DNA from: Neoceratodus forsteri
Taxonomy: Eukaryota; Chordata; Ceratodontiformes; Ceratodontidae
DNA length: 64,000 nt
Direction of reading: 5' to 3'
Assembly (NCBI GenBank): GCA_016271365.2
Contig: CM057456.1
Coordinates: 666,279,501 to 666,343,500 of the forward strand
Part shown: positions 22,231 through 34,330 of the stretch, in pieces
Layout: each line of letters begins with the position of its first letter
How positions within the stretch are numbered: position 1 is the first letter of the stretch
Translations under genes and position numbers: made by a program
The notes under the pieces: model-generated
The model's input: only the letters and a program-made list of their open reading frames with translations
What the model was told of the DNA's origin: nothing
Databases searched by the model: none

Positions 22231-22619
22231 AATTGCAAAAAACTTCATTAATGCATCAGTTAGGGTTGTTAGTACACCAACAAAAGTTTAGAAATTCAGT
22301 GTTAGGGTCACCAATGCCTACCACCCCATCTCCATCCTCAACCTCCTTACACCAACAGGCATTGTGGTCTGCATTGGGGTTGTCAGGCCTAACTCTTACC
22401 CCATTCTCCTACACTGCACTGCCTCAGCTTTTTTACACATGGTATGGTGCGAGAGTTAAGCCAACAACTCCAGTGCACACCATGATGCCAGTTGATGTGA
22501 GGAGTGTGTGGAGGTTGGAGATGGGGTGGTAGTGGTTGGTATCCCTAACACCGAATTTCCTAATTTTTGTCAGTATACTATCAACTCTAACTGATGCATT
22601 AATGAACTTTTTTGCAATT
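22231..22619. mobile_element. Palindromic element, copy E
   Basis: Tips AATTGCAAAAAACTTC and its complement; arms share GATGCATTAATG-like and GTTAGGGT words. Inverted symmetry extends into the flanking AATT/TTAATT. Confidence 0.8.
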
Positions 22620-24009
22620 AATATATATTAACAAAGGTCGTGCTCACAGTACCATGCTATCATTTTTTAGTTTTAAAGTTATTTGCATTTGTTTGTTGTA
22701 AATGAATCACCACTCATTTTGTAGATATTTTTGTGCTGAACAACAGTTGTGCTCACAGTACCATTCTATCATTTTTCCTTTTAACGTTATCTGCATTTGA
22801 GTAGGGTTAGTAGAGTTAGAATACTTCTGCTTAGCTTGGCATTTCTCACTTCATTGACATCATCAAGGCAAGCATTCTTAGAGCAGGATTTTTGAATCAG
22901 GACAGGCTGTGTTTACAATTTCCAAATGTTATGTAACTGCATTATCCTACTTTAATAAATGCAGTTTCAATATAAATGTAAATAACAGCCTCTCCCTTAT
23001 AAGCCTGTTGAATCACTTTTTTATAAAACAAAATATGTAAAAAGATGGTAATCGTGGCAGCCTAGGTAGGACTAATCATGGTACATGAGTGAAAATAACA
23101 AGTAAATATACATAATTTCCAGTGTTCACTATAACAATTAAATACACACAATTTAAAATATTTTATTTACAACTGGGTGCTGCTTTTTGCCACTGGAAAA
23201 CCTGGTTATTATTTGCCATTGTAACCAGTTGGTTATAATGGCATTCATGAGCTGAGTTTCACTGACTGTAGGCATGTGCATAATGCTTTTTCTCATGCTG
23301 CTAACTGCACAGTCCAAATCTGTACACACTTTCTTCACCTCAAAACTTTAGTTCACACTATTGTCAGATGAAGCAGGTTTCCAGTCCAAACTGCCTAAAA
23401 GAGGCTATCTGCTTTTTTCTTCAGGTTTTACCCAATTCTGTATTGCAAGAATCAATCAATTGATAAATAAATAAAATTGAAAGCAAAAGTGCCTTCAGAG
23501 TTCTGTAAAGTGGCACCTCAGCCCAAATTCACAGCTCTACCATACGCTCCCTGAACCACTTTTTCTACTGGAACCCCATTATTGCAACTAAAAAGAAAAA
23601 AAAAAGAAAAGCGAAATATACAAAAATAAAAAGACACAGAAGGGGCGAACAAAAAGGATCTCCTCTACACAAGTACTGACAGTGTTCACAGCAGCACCAT
23701 CTAGTGACCAGAGGCCCAGTATTGAAATGTGCAATAGCACAGTGGAAAGCTTTGTGTGGTGTTTGTTCTTGCATCCATCCCAGAGGTTGCCATAATCAGT
23801 CAGATAGCATATTGGTGCTACCCGACTGAATACAGGGCCATGTCAGTGCAGTGCTAAGTAAAATAGCACTGCTGTGACATGGCTCTGGACTGAAAGCAGC
23901 ATAAAGTTTCCTGCAGGGAACTGCACCCCTAGACCGGATAGGACAGGGAGCTATTGCATGATATTTATATCATAACATGCAAATGAGCCCACTGGGCTTG
24001 TAAGGCACT
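22620..24009. other. No gene identified
   Basis: 22640 and 22749 start two direct ~105-bp copies ('gtgctcacagtaccat(g/t)ctatcatttt'). The remainder is AT-rich with no recognised domain; a 61-codon minus frame at 23153-23338 lacks convincing splice signals. The outer left edge of the inverted structure at 24010 may begin near 23790. Confidence 0.45.
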
Positions 24010-26570
24010 AAGGAGCAATAAGCTTGCCCATTATGGGCTCATTTGCATTGGAAGCAGTGGCAGGTTTGTGCTCCTTCTGTGGCTGGCTGCCACATCATGC
24101 CTGGTGGCAACCAATCCCCCCACCCCTGTCACCCATTCCTGTAATATGCATGATTCCCTGGTGTCCAATGGTGCTCCCTGCCCTTCAATCCCCTATTTCT
24201 ATAATCATATTGTTTTCCCTGATGTCTAGTGGCATCCACCATGCTGTGATCACCCGTCCTGGTAAATGTTTGTTTTTCCCTGGTGTCTACTGGCACCCCC
24301 TTTTTCTGGTGTCTAGTGGCATCACCACCATCCAGTCCCCATCCTGGTGTAGGTTGTATTGCCCCAGGTCTCCAGTGGTACCCCCACCCTCTGATCACCT
24401 GTCGACAAACTAATAGGAATTGCCCTGGTGCCTAGTGGTACTACCCACCTTCCAGTCATCCATTGCCACACCACTAACAAAGTCTCTGGTGTCTAGTGGT
24501 ACCCTTCCACCCACCAAGCTCCCATCCTGAATACCACCTTGCTCCCTAGCCTCCCTGCACCTTCCACATTGAGCACACCACCCTGTGACCCCCCCCAATA
24601 CCTATGTCACTGGTGCCATGCTGGGGATCTGATATGTTGACTAGCACACTCTCCTCTGACCAAATTGGATAGCCACTAAATGGAATGACAGGGAGTGTGC
24701 ACCAGTATGCGTGCTCCCTGTCATTTCATTCAGCAGCCAGCTGAGGTAGTGAAAGGAGGGCTGTTTCAGTCATCATATTGTATCCCCAGTGGGGCACTGG
24801 TGACATAAGTATGGGGGGTGGCAGGGTGGTGTGCTCAGTCTGGGTGGTGAATGGGGGCCAAGAGTCACCGGGGAGTAAGGCGGCTCTCGGGATGGGTGCT
24901 CAATGGGTGAGGGGTACCATTAGACACCAGGCACTTATGTAGTGGTACAGTGATAGGAGGTTGGAGAGCAAGTAGGATCCAGTAGACATGAGGCAGTTGC
25001 TATTAGTATGGTGATGGGAGACTGGAAAGTGGGGGGTACCACTAGACACCAGGGCAATCTCTATTAGTGTGGTGTTGGGTGATTAGAGGGTAGGGGGTGC
25101 CACTGGACACCAGGGCAATCTCTATTAGTGTAGCATTGGGTGATTAGAGGGTAGGGGTGCAACTGGACACCAGGGCAATCTCTATTACTGTGGTATTGGG
25201 TGATTAGAGGGTATGGGATGCCACTGGACACCAAGTACAATACAACCTTTACCAGGACAGTGACTGAAGGGTGAAAGGGTGCTACAAAATGTTTAATTTT
25301 TGTTTTTAAAATTTATTTTTCCCTCTGGTCACCAGTCCTGAGGCATCCCTCAGGCATCCTCAGCTTGTCCCATCCAGCCTGGAACACTCCTTGCCCCAGG
25401 TCCTTCCAGAACCCCAACCTGGCACCTAGCACCACTAGAAACTCTTTGGCCTGTGGGGCCCCCTCTGCTTACCTTGGGAACTCCATAAATCCAGTTTAGT
25501 GGCCTGGTGCAGGCTGGAGGATACCGGTACCGAAGAAGGTGGGGTCTGACAATTGGAGTGGAGCTTGCATGTTGTTGTCTCCTACAGGAGCCAGGGATTT
25601 TCCTTGTGCATGAGTGTGATGGTTCTTAGAGGTGCGGACATGCAATGATGTCCAGCAAGAACTGAGCATGCTCCTGCACCCCTCTTGCAGACATTCACCG
25701 TCACCTCCATCCCTTACATGCATGAACCCCAGATGATGCACTCCCAGTCTCCACAGGGAGTTGCTGCTGCCAGAGACTTGTGAGCCCACCCTCTCCAGGA
25801 GAGGAGAGATTTCCTCTGGACACTCAATCCTCTCCTCTCCAGCGACCCCCAGCAACCTGATCTCACTCCCAAGTTGCTGGCAAGGTGAGAGTTGTGGTGT
25901 CCAGCACCTCAACCCTCAGTGCCACTGGGCTAGTGGGGGCAGTGCCACTAAATACCAGAAAAAAGCAAACATGTACTGGGACGGGTGACTGAAAAGAGGA
26001 GGTTACTACTAGAAGCACAAACATTTACCAGCAGAGATGATCAGAGGTGGGAGTGCCACTAGACTTAAGGGAGTAACAAACTTTTACTGGGATGCAAGAT
26101 TAGAGAGCAGGTGGTACCACTAGACACCAGGGGCAAACACATTTACCAGGGCAGGTGATCAAAGGGTCGTGGGGTGCCACTAGACACCAGGGCATCCATC
26201 AATGCAATGGGCCATGGTCAGGGGGATGAGGGACAGTGTCAGGCTGCAGTATCACAGCCCACCACCAGGGACTTGCACCCGATTAAGTCGGGGTTTGCAA
26301 AGGCAGTAATTTGCACACATGTGGGTGACATTTACTGCCTGTGCAAACCTCTCAATCTTACTGCCTGAGCAAACCTCTCAATTTCTTGCTACATCCATTT
26401 GCAGGGATGGGCCTCCTCATTTGTATGGGCACAGCAGTAACTTAGTGCTCAGGTGCTAATGAGTTTTGCCTGGGCTGTAGGCGGGGGGGCTCTTGACCAC
26501 AGACTCCACCTATGAATAAGGTGCAAAACATAGTTAGCATGGGCAAATATCCCTTAGCACCCAGGTTTTT
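24010..26570. mobile_element. Second large inverted-repeat structure with minisatellite arms
   Basis: Left half carries CCTGGTGTCTAGTGG words (24160-24520), the right half GGTACCACTAGACACCAGGG words (24900-25240, 26040-26200). The inner arms match as inverted repeats around an axis near 24705: 24540-24700 against the complement of 24709-24850, including 'gagcacaccaccctg' and 'gacagggag'. The right arm is longer because of extra tandem units and a ~650-bp block at 25260-25915. The right tip 'ttttttgaataactgctcc' resembles the foldback tip at 10236; a matching left tip was not found, so the ends are uncertain. Confidence 0.6.
25260..25915. other. Block inside the right arm, no gene
   Basis: G/C-rich sequence not repeated in the left arm; the frames are short and unrecognised. 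Probably a later insertion or diverged spacer. Confidence 0.35.
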
Positions 26571-27118
26571 TGAATAACTGCTCCAGAGATATTTTTCTTA
26601 CTCAAAAAATCAAATCCTCAGGTGAAAAAAAAGCACACAGCAATTATATACAGCAAGACATGGTGTGTTGTGTAAAACTCAAATTTTACAGGCACATTCT
26701 CAGTGCAGAATGCTTTTATAAACCCCTTGAGCTTCATTTTTGGCATTTATGTAGTGTAACTATCCAGTCCCTTTGGGTTACTAGAATCCTATTAGTACTA
26801 GTCTTAGGCAGGTAGAAAAGGCAGCGGGTAAGGAGCTCAATAGGGGATTTCAACAAAATTAATTAGGTCTAGAATACACTTAGCATCCTCTCCCCTGGAC
26901 CTGGTTGTACTTACAAAGGTTCATTTTGGTAATTTTACCCCAACCCCCTTTCCCTTTAGATAATGAGTCTGACATACACTCTAAAGCTATGGGTGGTATC
27001 AATCTGAGTATTTCTGCTTAAAGTAAATGGTAAGTCATATATAGGTACTAGTTCTTTTAATGGGGGATGCCAACTTGACAAAAGTGGCATGGGGGTTGTA
27101 GCAGCATCCCACACATTA
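26571..27118. other. No gene seen
   Basis: Non-coding; nothing recognised. Confidence 0.4.
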
Positions 27119-27240
27119 CCATACCTCTCAACTGTCCCTGATTTTCAGGGATGTCCCTGAGTTTGCCTCACAAACTGCCTCTGTCCTCCTAGAGCTAGAA
27201 CATCTGTGCCACTGAAGAGTAGGGATTTGAATCATAAAAT
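27119..27240 (+). mobile_element. Fragment of the short hAT-like element family
   Basis: Left end 'ccatacctctcaactgtccctgattttcagggat' (given here as overlapping words CATACCTCTCAACTG and CCCTGATTTTCAGGG) matches the left end of the complete copy at 38757. No right end found; it runs into CR1 sequence. Confidence 0.5.
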
Positions 27241-27299
27241 CATACTAGGCAATAAATAGTGTTACAGTCTAGTTCTCTGTCAAAACATGCTTTTTATCA

Positions 27300-27840
27300 C
27301 TAAACCACTTGTTGTAAGAGCTTCTTGAACTTGTGGAAGGAAGGGTGACCAGCAGGGTGCCATAAGGATCAGTACTGGGACTGGTCCTCTTTAATGTCTT
27401 TATTAGTGACATTGCAGATGTGATAGAATGAAATGTACGCCTTTTTGCAGATGATGCAAAGATTTTAAATATGGTAGACACCTCCGGTGGGGGGCAAATG
27501 AACAGAGATCTAAGAAAGCTTTATCATTGGTCAAAAGTGTAGCAACTAGATTTCAACATGAAGAGTGCAAAATCATGCACTTGGGACACAGAAACCCAGG
27601 AATGGAGTAAAGATGGGGAGTGGCACTGACAGCCACCAAGCTGGAAAGAACCTGGGGCTAATCATAGCTGATGATCTAAAGTTGGCAAAACAGTGTGACA
27701 AGGCAGTGGGAAGAGTCAGTGAGATGCTAGGGTGCATAGGAAGGGATAACTCCAGTATAAAGAGGTAGGTGGTGATATCACTTTATAGATCATTGTTGAG
27801 ACCTAACATGGAGTACTGCATCCAGTTCTGGAGACCACAG
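27300..27840 (+). pseudogene. CR1-group LINE RT fragment
   Basis: Reading across frames: GRVTSRVP then GSVLGLVLFNVFISDI (normally VPQGSVLGP), FADDAKI at about 27449-27470 (catalytic FADD intact), LDFNM, then LRPNMEYCIQFW at 27800-27830. Several stops and shifts. Sequence related to the C-terminal part reappears at 28835, so the element appears to be interrupted. Confidence 0.75.
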
Positions 27841-28492
27841 GGCCAGTTCCAAGAGGCATGGTGCAATTTGCGGGTGTATGCGAGTTGTGCCATGTGGCAC
27901 TATGCCAGGGACTCTGCACTGTATTCTAGGACAGGCAGGGTCCCCATCACCTATATCCACGACTTGCAGCAGCCACAGACTAGTGCCAAAATGCATGGCA
28001 CACTGAGCCTGGGTGCTGCAAGTTGCGGCATGTGCACAACTGCCCTCCCCAGATCCCCTCTGCCCCTGAAGACCACTGCCAGCACCAGGGGGCATTGGGG
28101 GCTGGACAGGTGGCACTGTCGTTCAGAGGGGCAATTCAAAATTTGGACCCCGGCGGTCCCTAACATTTGGGGATGGGGGCATGAATGTGTTTGGGGGGCA
28201 TGGGGAGCACTGCAGTACCTTTGCATGGTGCTGTGGAGTGGACATCCATCGATTGGAATGGATGGATGCTCCTTAGACCATCTCCATGATGGCCTAACTC
28301 AGCTGCACCATTGCAGCTCTTGGAATAGCATCAGTGGGTTATGGCAGCTGCCCTTTTGGAAAAGGGTGCAGTTGCTGCTGCGACCCAACCTTGAACCATG
28401 CCATTGCAGATTACAGGCATAGTGGGTGGCGTAACCCACATTTGGCACAACCCGCATACGGCATGGTGCAAGGTGCCTTTTGGAATAGCACA
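27840..28492. mobile_element. Inverted-repeat insertion in CR1
   Basis: Left tip 'ggccagttccaagaggca' and the complement of the right tip 'gtgctattccaaaaggca' match imperfectly; further in, 'gtatgcgagttgtgcc' pairs with 'ggcacaacccgcatac'. ACA lies on both outer sides (before 27840 and after 28492), a possible 3-bp target duplication like that of the element at 8670. Interior is rich in GCAC/GTGC words. A 217-codon plus frame (27769-28422) crosses it but shows no known domain. Confidence 0.5.
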
Positions 28493-28834
28493 CACTATAA
28501 TGTATGGCGCAAGTTCTGATTTACACAATGGGGTTTGGGGTAACTTTCAGTTTTCATTTTCATTTTTATTTTTATACTTGTAAATCTGATGAACAAATTG
28601 CCCATTTTCACAGATGACAAGTTGCAATAATACAAAAAGACACTGACACAGCAGATTGAAAAACTCATACAGCTACAAAAAACATCATAACATTTAGATA
28701 CGGCAGAAATTATGATTTATGGTCAACAGGCACATTCAGAGTTATTGAACAACCATTGCTTGGGATGGGTTCTGAAACAATGAACAGTCTTATGATCAGC
28801 AACTTGGCTTGTGCCATGTGTAAGCCATCTTGGA
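28493..28834. other. Unassigned, between two CR1 pieces
   Basis: No gene recognised. A T-rich run at 28550-28575 and AT-rich sequence that may be a further insertion into CR1. Confidence 0.35.
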
Positions 28835-28985
28835 ATTGGGACCCACATCTCTGGAAGAACATAGACAAAAAAGAGGCAGTCCAGAGGACAGCAACTAAAA
28901 TGGTGCAGGACCTACATCACAAACCCTACGAGTAGAGAATAAAGGACTTCAATATGTACACACTGGGGGAAAGTGGGCTATGACA
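28835..28985 (+). pseudogene. CR1-group LINE RT C-terminal fragment
   Basis: Encodes VQRTATKMVQDLHHKPYE and, after a stop, KDFNMYTLGES, matching the usual CR1 ending (VQRRATKMI...YEERL...LGLFSLE). Colinear with 27300-27840. Confidence 0.7.
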
Positions 28986-29202
28986 GGTGGGGTGAAATAT
29001 CCGTTTTAATAAGATTTATATGCCCCTAAATAGTCTGAGAGAGGGATTTCCACTGGGAGAGATCTATTTGTAACTTGCAAACTAAGTCTGTCAAGTTCAG
29101 TTGTTTCACTTGCACCTCATTCCTAGACAGGAAAATACCCAGGTACCTAATAAGACAAGGGGACCAAGCTAAGTTGAACTCCAAAATGTCAGATTTGAGT
29201 GC

Positions 29203-31333
29203 TCAGGAATTAAAGGGCATGACCTCCATTTTGTCCAAACTAAGCTTGTAATTTGAGAAGAAACTAAACTCTCTGATAGTCTCCAGACAAGCCAGAATGT
29301 AGTTACCAGGGTGCGAGAGGTGTAGAAAAATATCATCGGCATATGCTGACAGTGTCAGATTTTGCTTTTCAGTCTGAATCCCCAGAATTAAAGGATTCTC
29401 CTTTAGCTTGAGGAGTAAGGGTTCAAGGTAGAGATTGAACAATAATGGGGATAAGGGACAACCTTGCCTAGTGCCCGAATATAATGGGAAAGAAGGGGAA
29501 AAGAACCTGTTACAGTATATCCGGCACAAGGGATGGAGTACAAAATTTTAATACAACCAATAAACTGGGAAAACAGGGAAACCAGAGCCATGGGATGCTC
29601 AGAATCCCTGGTGATGGAGAAGATATGAGCCATTTATGTAGATGAACTGAGGATGACCGGGCAGCCATGAATCTGACCTGCTCAGGACCAATAAGTGATG
29701 GCAGAACTTGACCAAGTGGATCAACTATGGACTTTAGCTAAGATTTTAATTTCATAATTTAAAAGTGAAATCGGCCAATAGCTGGAAACATCCTCTGGTG
29801 ACCTTCCAGACTTGTGGTGTACCATAATCAAGGCTTCCCAAGGAGAATTAACCATAGATTCAGATGTAAGGAGGCTCCGATAAAACCTCAGCAGCCAGGG
29901 CACCAGTTTATTGGAAAAAACATTGACAAAATTGGGAGAAAAAACATCCTGGCCTAGTGTTTTATCACTTGGGAGCAACTTGATCGCCAATGAGATCTCA
30001 GATGCCATAAAGGGAACTATTGGGAAGTTATTTTTGGCATCAGACAGCACAGAGGGAGGAATGGCATTCAAATAGTCCATCACCAAGTGCAAGGAAGGGA
30101 GAGGGGCCATCAGACTATACAGGTTACTGTAAAACCTCTCAGATTCAGAGGCAATATCCCTTGGGGCTGTTTTTAAGGATCCATCTAGGGAGGACCAGAT
30201 CACAGTGATGAGCCAAGAAGCCTCCTGCTTTTGTACCCTTAACATGCACACACGACCAGTCTTCTTACCCTGATTGACATATTTAGCTCGGGTCTTGAGT
30301 ATAGCAAATTCAGCCTTCTCACACAACAGCTAGGCATACTGGTCCTGCAAGACCAGTAGCTCCTGGTGAATAGAGTCAGGAGTAACTGGAGACAAATTAT
30401 TTTCCAAGTCTCTATTATGAGTGAGTAAATCAGATGCAGGTAACTCCCTTCTGTGTTTCCTAGTGGAGGCCAAACACACAAACTCCCCCAAAGATAACAT
30501 TTTAGGGCACACCATTCCAAATCTATCCTTCCCACTGTGTCCTGGTTGGTGGAGGTAAACATATTTATGTGCTCATTAATATGTTTCACTATCCATGCAT
30601 CCTTCAGCAACTGATTATTTAACTTCCAAGTTGTGTCCCTATCCTGGAGGGGAGTGAGTGTCAGTTTGCACCCAGACTGCAGAGTAGTCTGAGATAATGC
30701 CAGGTGCTATCTGACTGCCCAGTACCCCCGCCAGTGAAGACCGACTGAGGAAGAAGTAGTCTAGTCAGGAGGAGGAGGAGGAACCATGAACTGGGAAGCA
30801 AAACAAGAATTCTGTGGAATCAGGATATAACACTCTCCAAAGATCACAGATACCCAGGAAGTCTACCAATTCTCTGAGGGCTCGCTGGGCAGGGGAGACA
30901 TCAGTCTGATGCCTGTCTGACCTATCCAAGTCTGGTGCAAAAGGGAGATTCCAGGCTCACCCCAGGAGTATTGGGAGAGACAGAAAGTGAGATAATATGG
31001 AAATAAAGCCTGTGAAAAAGGAGTGGATGTCTGTATTGGGCCCATATAGGCAACCAAGTAGTATCTCCACCCTATCCTGGACCCCCCCTGAGGAACAAAA
31101 ACCTGCCGTTAAGGTTCTTCAGGCACTGAAAGTATACAAACGGGACACAGCGAGAGAGGAGGATGACTACCCCCCCTACTCTGAGTGCTATCCCCCATTG
31201 CTAAAACCTGCCCAACACACTGTCTCTGGAAACATCCCCTTTGAGATGCTGTGTGCTTAACGACTTGATATCTCTTGGATTTATTATGAGCCATCTGAAC
31301 ATTCCAGGTAATAAACATGTAAGAACTAGTCAT
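29203..31333 (-). pseudogene. L1 ORF2 (endonuclease remnant and RT), degenerate
   Basis: Starts with TWNVQMAHNKSKRYQ (31333-31109), the decayed counterpart of the endonuclease start at 2482. The middle of the nuclease is barely recognisable. 30326-29721 holds the linker and RT front (SPNFVNVFSNK, KSGRSPEDVSSYWPISLLNY). 29529-29203 holds TRQGCPLSPLLFNLYLEP and the catalytic LSAYADDIFLHLS with the following NYKLSLDKME. At least four disruptions separate these parts. The RT catalytic Asp pair is intact; the copy is not functional. Confidence 0.8.
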
Positions 31334-31339
31334 CAGATA

Positions 31340-32796
31340 TAGAGGAAACTAAAAGATGGTCCGGTAACAATGCACAGTGTCCAAAATGTGAAAATTGCAT
31401 GCGACAGCTGTTCTAATGCTCTCCCTTTCTCCCCCCTCCCCCGAAGAAGTCTCCTCCAGAAGAAACAAGCAATATATCACATCATTCAAGTTATGCACTG
31501 AGCTATAAAATAACATGAAGAAGTATGGTAAGCAATTATCTCCCCGGTCCCTCCAAACAAACAGAATAGTACCAAATGCACTAACATTAACCCAGTGAGA
31601 TACCCCAACCACAAACCACCACCCCCCTCCCTCCAAATAATACCACCTAAGGACTATGATGAGGCAAAACTCACCACAAAAAACCCTGCTGCCCATCTCC
31701 ACCCTAAAAACAACTCCAAAGGAAATTATAGAGAGCTTCCAATTACTGAAAAAAAAAAAAACCAAGAATCACAGAAATGTCTAGGTACTGGGCAAAGAAG
31801 CCCCCACCCCCCCTTCACTATATAATAGCATGGTCACAGGTAGCTACATGCAGTGTTTGAAAGGACAGCTGAATCCAATATCTGAGAAACCCAGGCTAGG
31901 TGCCCACAGTCTTCCAAACAGAAAATGTGCATACAAGGAAACAGTCAGTGTGGGTATAACATCTCTGAGGGGACAGTATGAAAACCCATTGAAGCATTGC
32001 CATGAAGCCCTCATCAGGACCAGACACATATCTGCTCCAGAAAGTGAGGAAGCCCAACAGTTGAGATGGAGCAAAACTTAAAACAAAAATGTCTGTCCCA
32101 GTACAAAAGATGCTGATGAGTTGAAGAAACCACATTTAGGAGGCACAAATTCAAGCTGATAGTGTCCCTCAAAGTCGATAACAATCGGTGCCTCTAAATG
32201 TGGCTGCCAGCCCCAAAGTTATTACACCAACAGCCAAGTCCATGGTGAACAAGAGAACCTTTCTCAACTGATCAGCATACAGTCTTAGGGCACAATGCAA
32301 AAGGCAGGGCAAAACTTTGAAAGCTCAAGCCACCTAGCCATATTCCTACTCCAGAGCATGCCTCAAAATACATACCAAGGAAATCAGCTGCAGGTGCAAT
32401 CTAGGAGGTTCAGGTTGTCTCAGAATGGTAAGACACCCAGGGAAGGCTGAAAAATTTGGTGGATGGCAATAAGGAGCTGCAGGTATCTAGGCTGAAAAAA
32501 CAAAAGAGACCATGGGGAGAATCAATTGCGTTCCAAGAAAACAATTCTGTAAATCTGTGCTCCACAAATGCCCCAAAAATAATTCTCAGTAACCAGCACT
32601 CTCAGTGATGCCTCTGGGGTCTCAATCAGCAGAAGGGAAAACTAGAGCAGAAAAGGAAAATAAGTGCCATAACTCCCACAGAACATAAGCAAAGAAGCAA
32701 CCAAGACAGCAGGTCACATGCAATATGAAGTGTGAGCATAACAGTGCAAGTTTGGCACATGCTGTTTAAAGCCAAGCTCTGCCCTATTCCTGAGAC
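31340..32796 (-). other. Inter-ORF stretch of the L1, about 1.45 kb
   Basis: No conserved gene. It is far longer than the short spacer of mammalian L1s. It may hold a diverged linker plus an unrecognised insertion; a 138-codon frame at 31349-31765 is low complexity and shows no domain. Confidence 0.45.
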
Positions 32797-33766
32797 TCAG
32801 TGATCCCAAATTACATCAGGCAGAACCACCTTCAGTTTGGCAAGGGTCAGGTCCAGAGACTCAAAGGATTTCCAAGTGTCTTTAACAAGGATCTGAAGCC
32901 AAGCTGGGTAGCCTATCCTAAATTTAAGACCGGATACTATTATTTTATTAACATTGGGATGGAATGCAGTGCGTCTTTGCTGGACAGAGCTCAGGAGATC
33001 CTGAGCAGAACAGATACGCATTCCTTCCCAGCTGACCTCTTGGAGTTCATGAGTTTTAATTAAAAAGTGTTGCCTCTCCAGGTAGTTCAAGAAACGGAAA
33101 ATAAATGGCCAGGGTGGGGAGCCAGCTGGAGGAATGAGACATAGGGTATGGTGTGCCCATTCAATGGAATAGTAAGCCCCATAAGATGAAGATCCAGCAA
33201 GCTTGTGAATAAATATATTTTTGGACAAATAATAAATGGTCGGAGGCTCAGAGCCTTTCTTCTTCTTCTCAGGGAGACCTATTACCACTGTGTTATTCCA
33301 GTGGCTCTGACCCTCCAGATCTTTGAACTTTGCATTGAGACAAGCAGACGGTTGCTTTAAGGCCACCAGTTCATGTTCAAAATGATCAATCCTTTTCTCC
33401 AAAGCGATAATTTTGGCCTCATCATCCCCAGTACATTTATGAAGGTCTTCCAAAGAGACAGCAAGTGATTTCAGCTCCCACATGAACGACTGTAATTCAT
33501 CATGGAAAGGGAGAATCTCAGTCAAAAAAAATGTTCCTCTGTTAATGGATTTTGCCCGGATGACATAGTAGGCATGCACCCAGCCCCCTTGGGCTGGGCC
33601 TTGGATCTTTTGAGGCCTTCTGGGGCGTAGGTGATGGGGTGTGCCTGGGAGGAGGATCCCTAATTTCTACTTCCATAACCACTGATGTCACTTCTTCTAG
33701 CTCCACAGTAGCACAGAAAACAGTATCTGAAGGTAGATAAGTAGAACAAATGAAGTTGTGGTACAA
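32797..33766 (-). pseudogene. L1 ORF1 (RNA-binding chaperone, Transposase_22-type)
   Basis: L1 ORF1 protein binds L1 RNA and forms trimers in the particle. The frame from 33579 is open for 260 codons. Residues ~25-95 form a coiled coil (IIALEKRIDHFEHELVAL); then DLEGQSHWNNTVVIGLPE corresponds to the family's DLE-RSR-NNLRI-G-PE junction; WAHHTLCLIPPAGSPPWPFI and RFLNYLERQHFLIKT correspond to the RRM and C-terminal entry (RAHR ... PRP-I-RF-NY-D). The Arg residues usual in SRRNN and RAHR are changed to His/Trp. The N-terminal ~75 codons lie in another frame (33766-33542), so a frameshift exists near 33560. Orientation and position upstream of ORF2 support the call. Confidence 0.8.
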
Positions 33767-33850
33767 AGAAAATAGTTTTTGCGAGGGGAAGCAGGAGCAC
33801 TAAGGAGAAGCTGCTACTCAGTCGACTTCATCACGTGACTCCCCAACTGA

Positions 33851-34330
33851 GCCAAAGTTTTGTTCCAATGACATATTTTCTAAAGTAACATTTTTAAAGT
33901 TACAATGAATTCTGTTACATAAATATAAACATTCAACTATAAAGTCTGAAAAGTAATTTGTAACATGGCATTAAAAGCCATAGCACAATGCAGTGTAACC
34001 ACTGGAGGAAGTACAACAGGTGAATACAGAGCAACCAAAGTCTAATTTCCAAGTAGACCATGGTTACTCCTGTAGTACCGTTGCAAACCACTGGAACCTC
34101 AATTGTCTTGTTTCCCACTCACACCACAGATTGCCATTCACCCAGTAAATTATATTGCCCCTGAAAAAAACAAAATTCTCCTGAGAAATCATCTAATTAA
34201 TTGTTTACTGTTTCCTCATTGTGAAATACCTTTTGGTGTTCTAATGTTCTATTGCCACGTTCATCAATTCAAAAGTTTAAGTAATTAGACAGCATGTTTA
34301 AAATGTAGTTGTTAGTCAAGTGATACTCCC
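33851..34330. other. No gene seen
   Basis: AT-rich spacer between the L1 5' end and the following LINE; no domain recognised. Confidence 0.45.

Larger units (their letters stand above)
28990..33850 (-). mobile_element. L1-like LINE, nearly complete 5' end with ORF1 and partial ORF2
   Basis: Minus strand, 5' end near 33850 ('gggagtcacgtgatgaagtc' read on the minus strand), ORF1 at 33766-32797, a long inter-ORF stretch, ORF2 from about 31333 down to 28990 where it stops shortly after the YADD region against a CR1 piece. It lacks the ORF2 C-terminus and 3' end. Same family as 1-2482. Confidence 0.8.

Noticed and set aside
23153..23338. Possible exon on the minus strand
   Set aside because: No pyrimidine tract before the candidate acceptor and no good donor.
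27769..28422. 217-codon open frame
   Set aside because: It starts in decayed CR1 and continues into a non-coding inverted-repeat insertion; no domain.
33542..33766. Separate small gene
   Set aside because: It is the frameshifted N-terminal part of the L1 ORF1 next to it.
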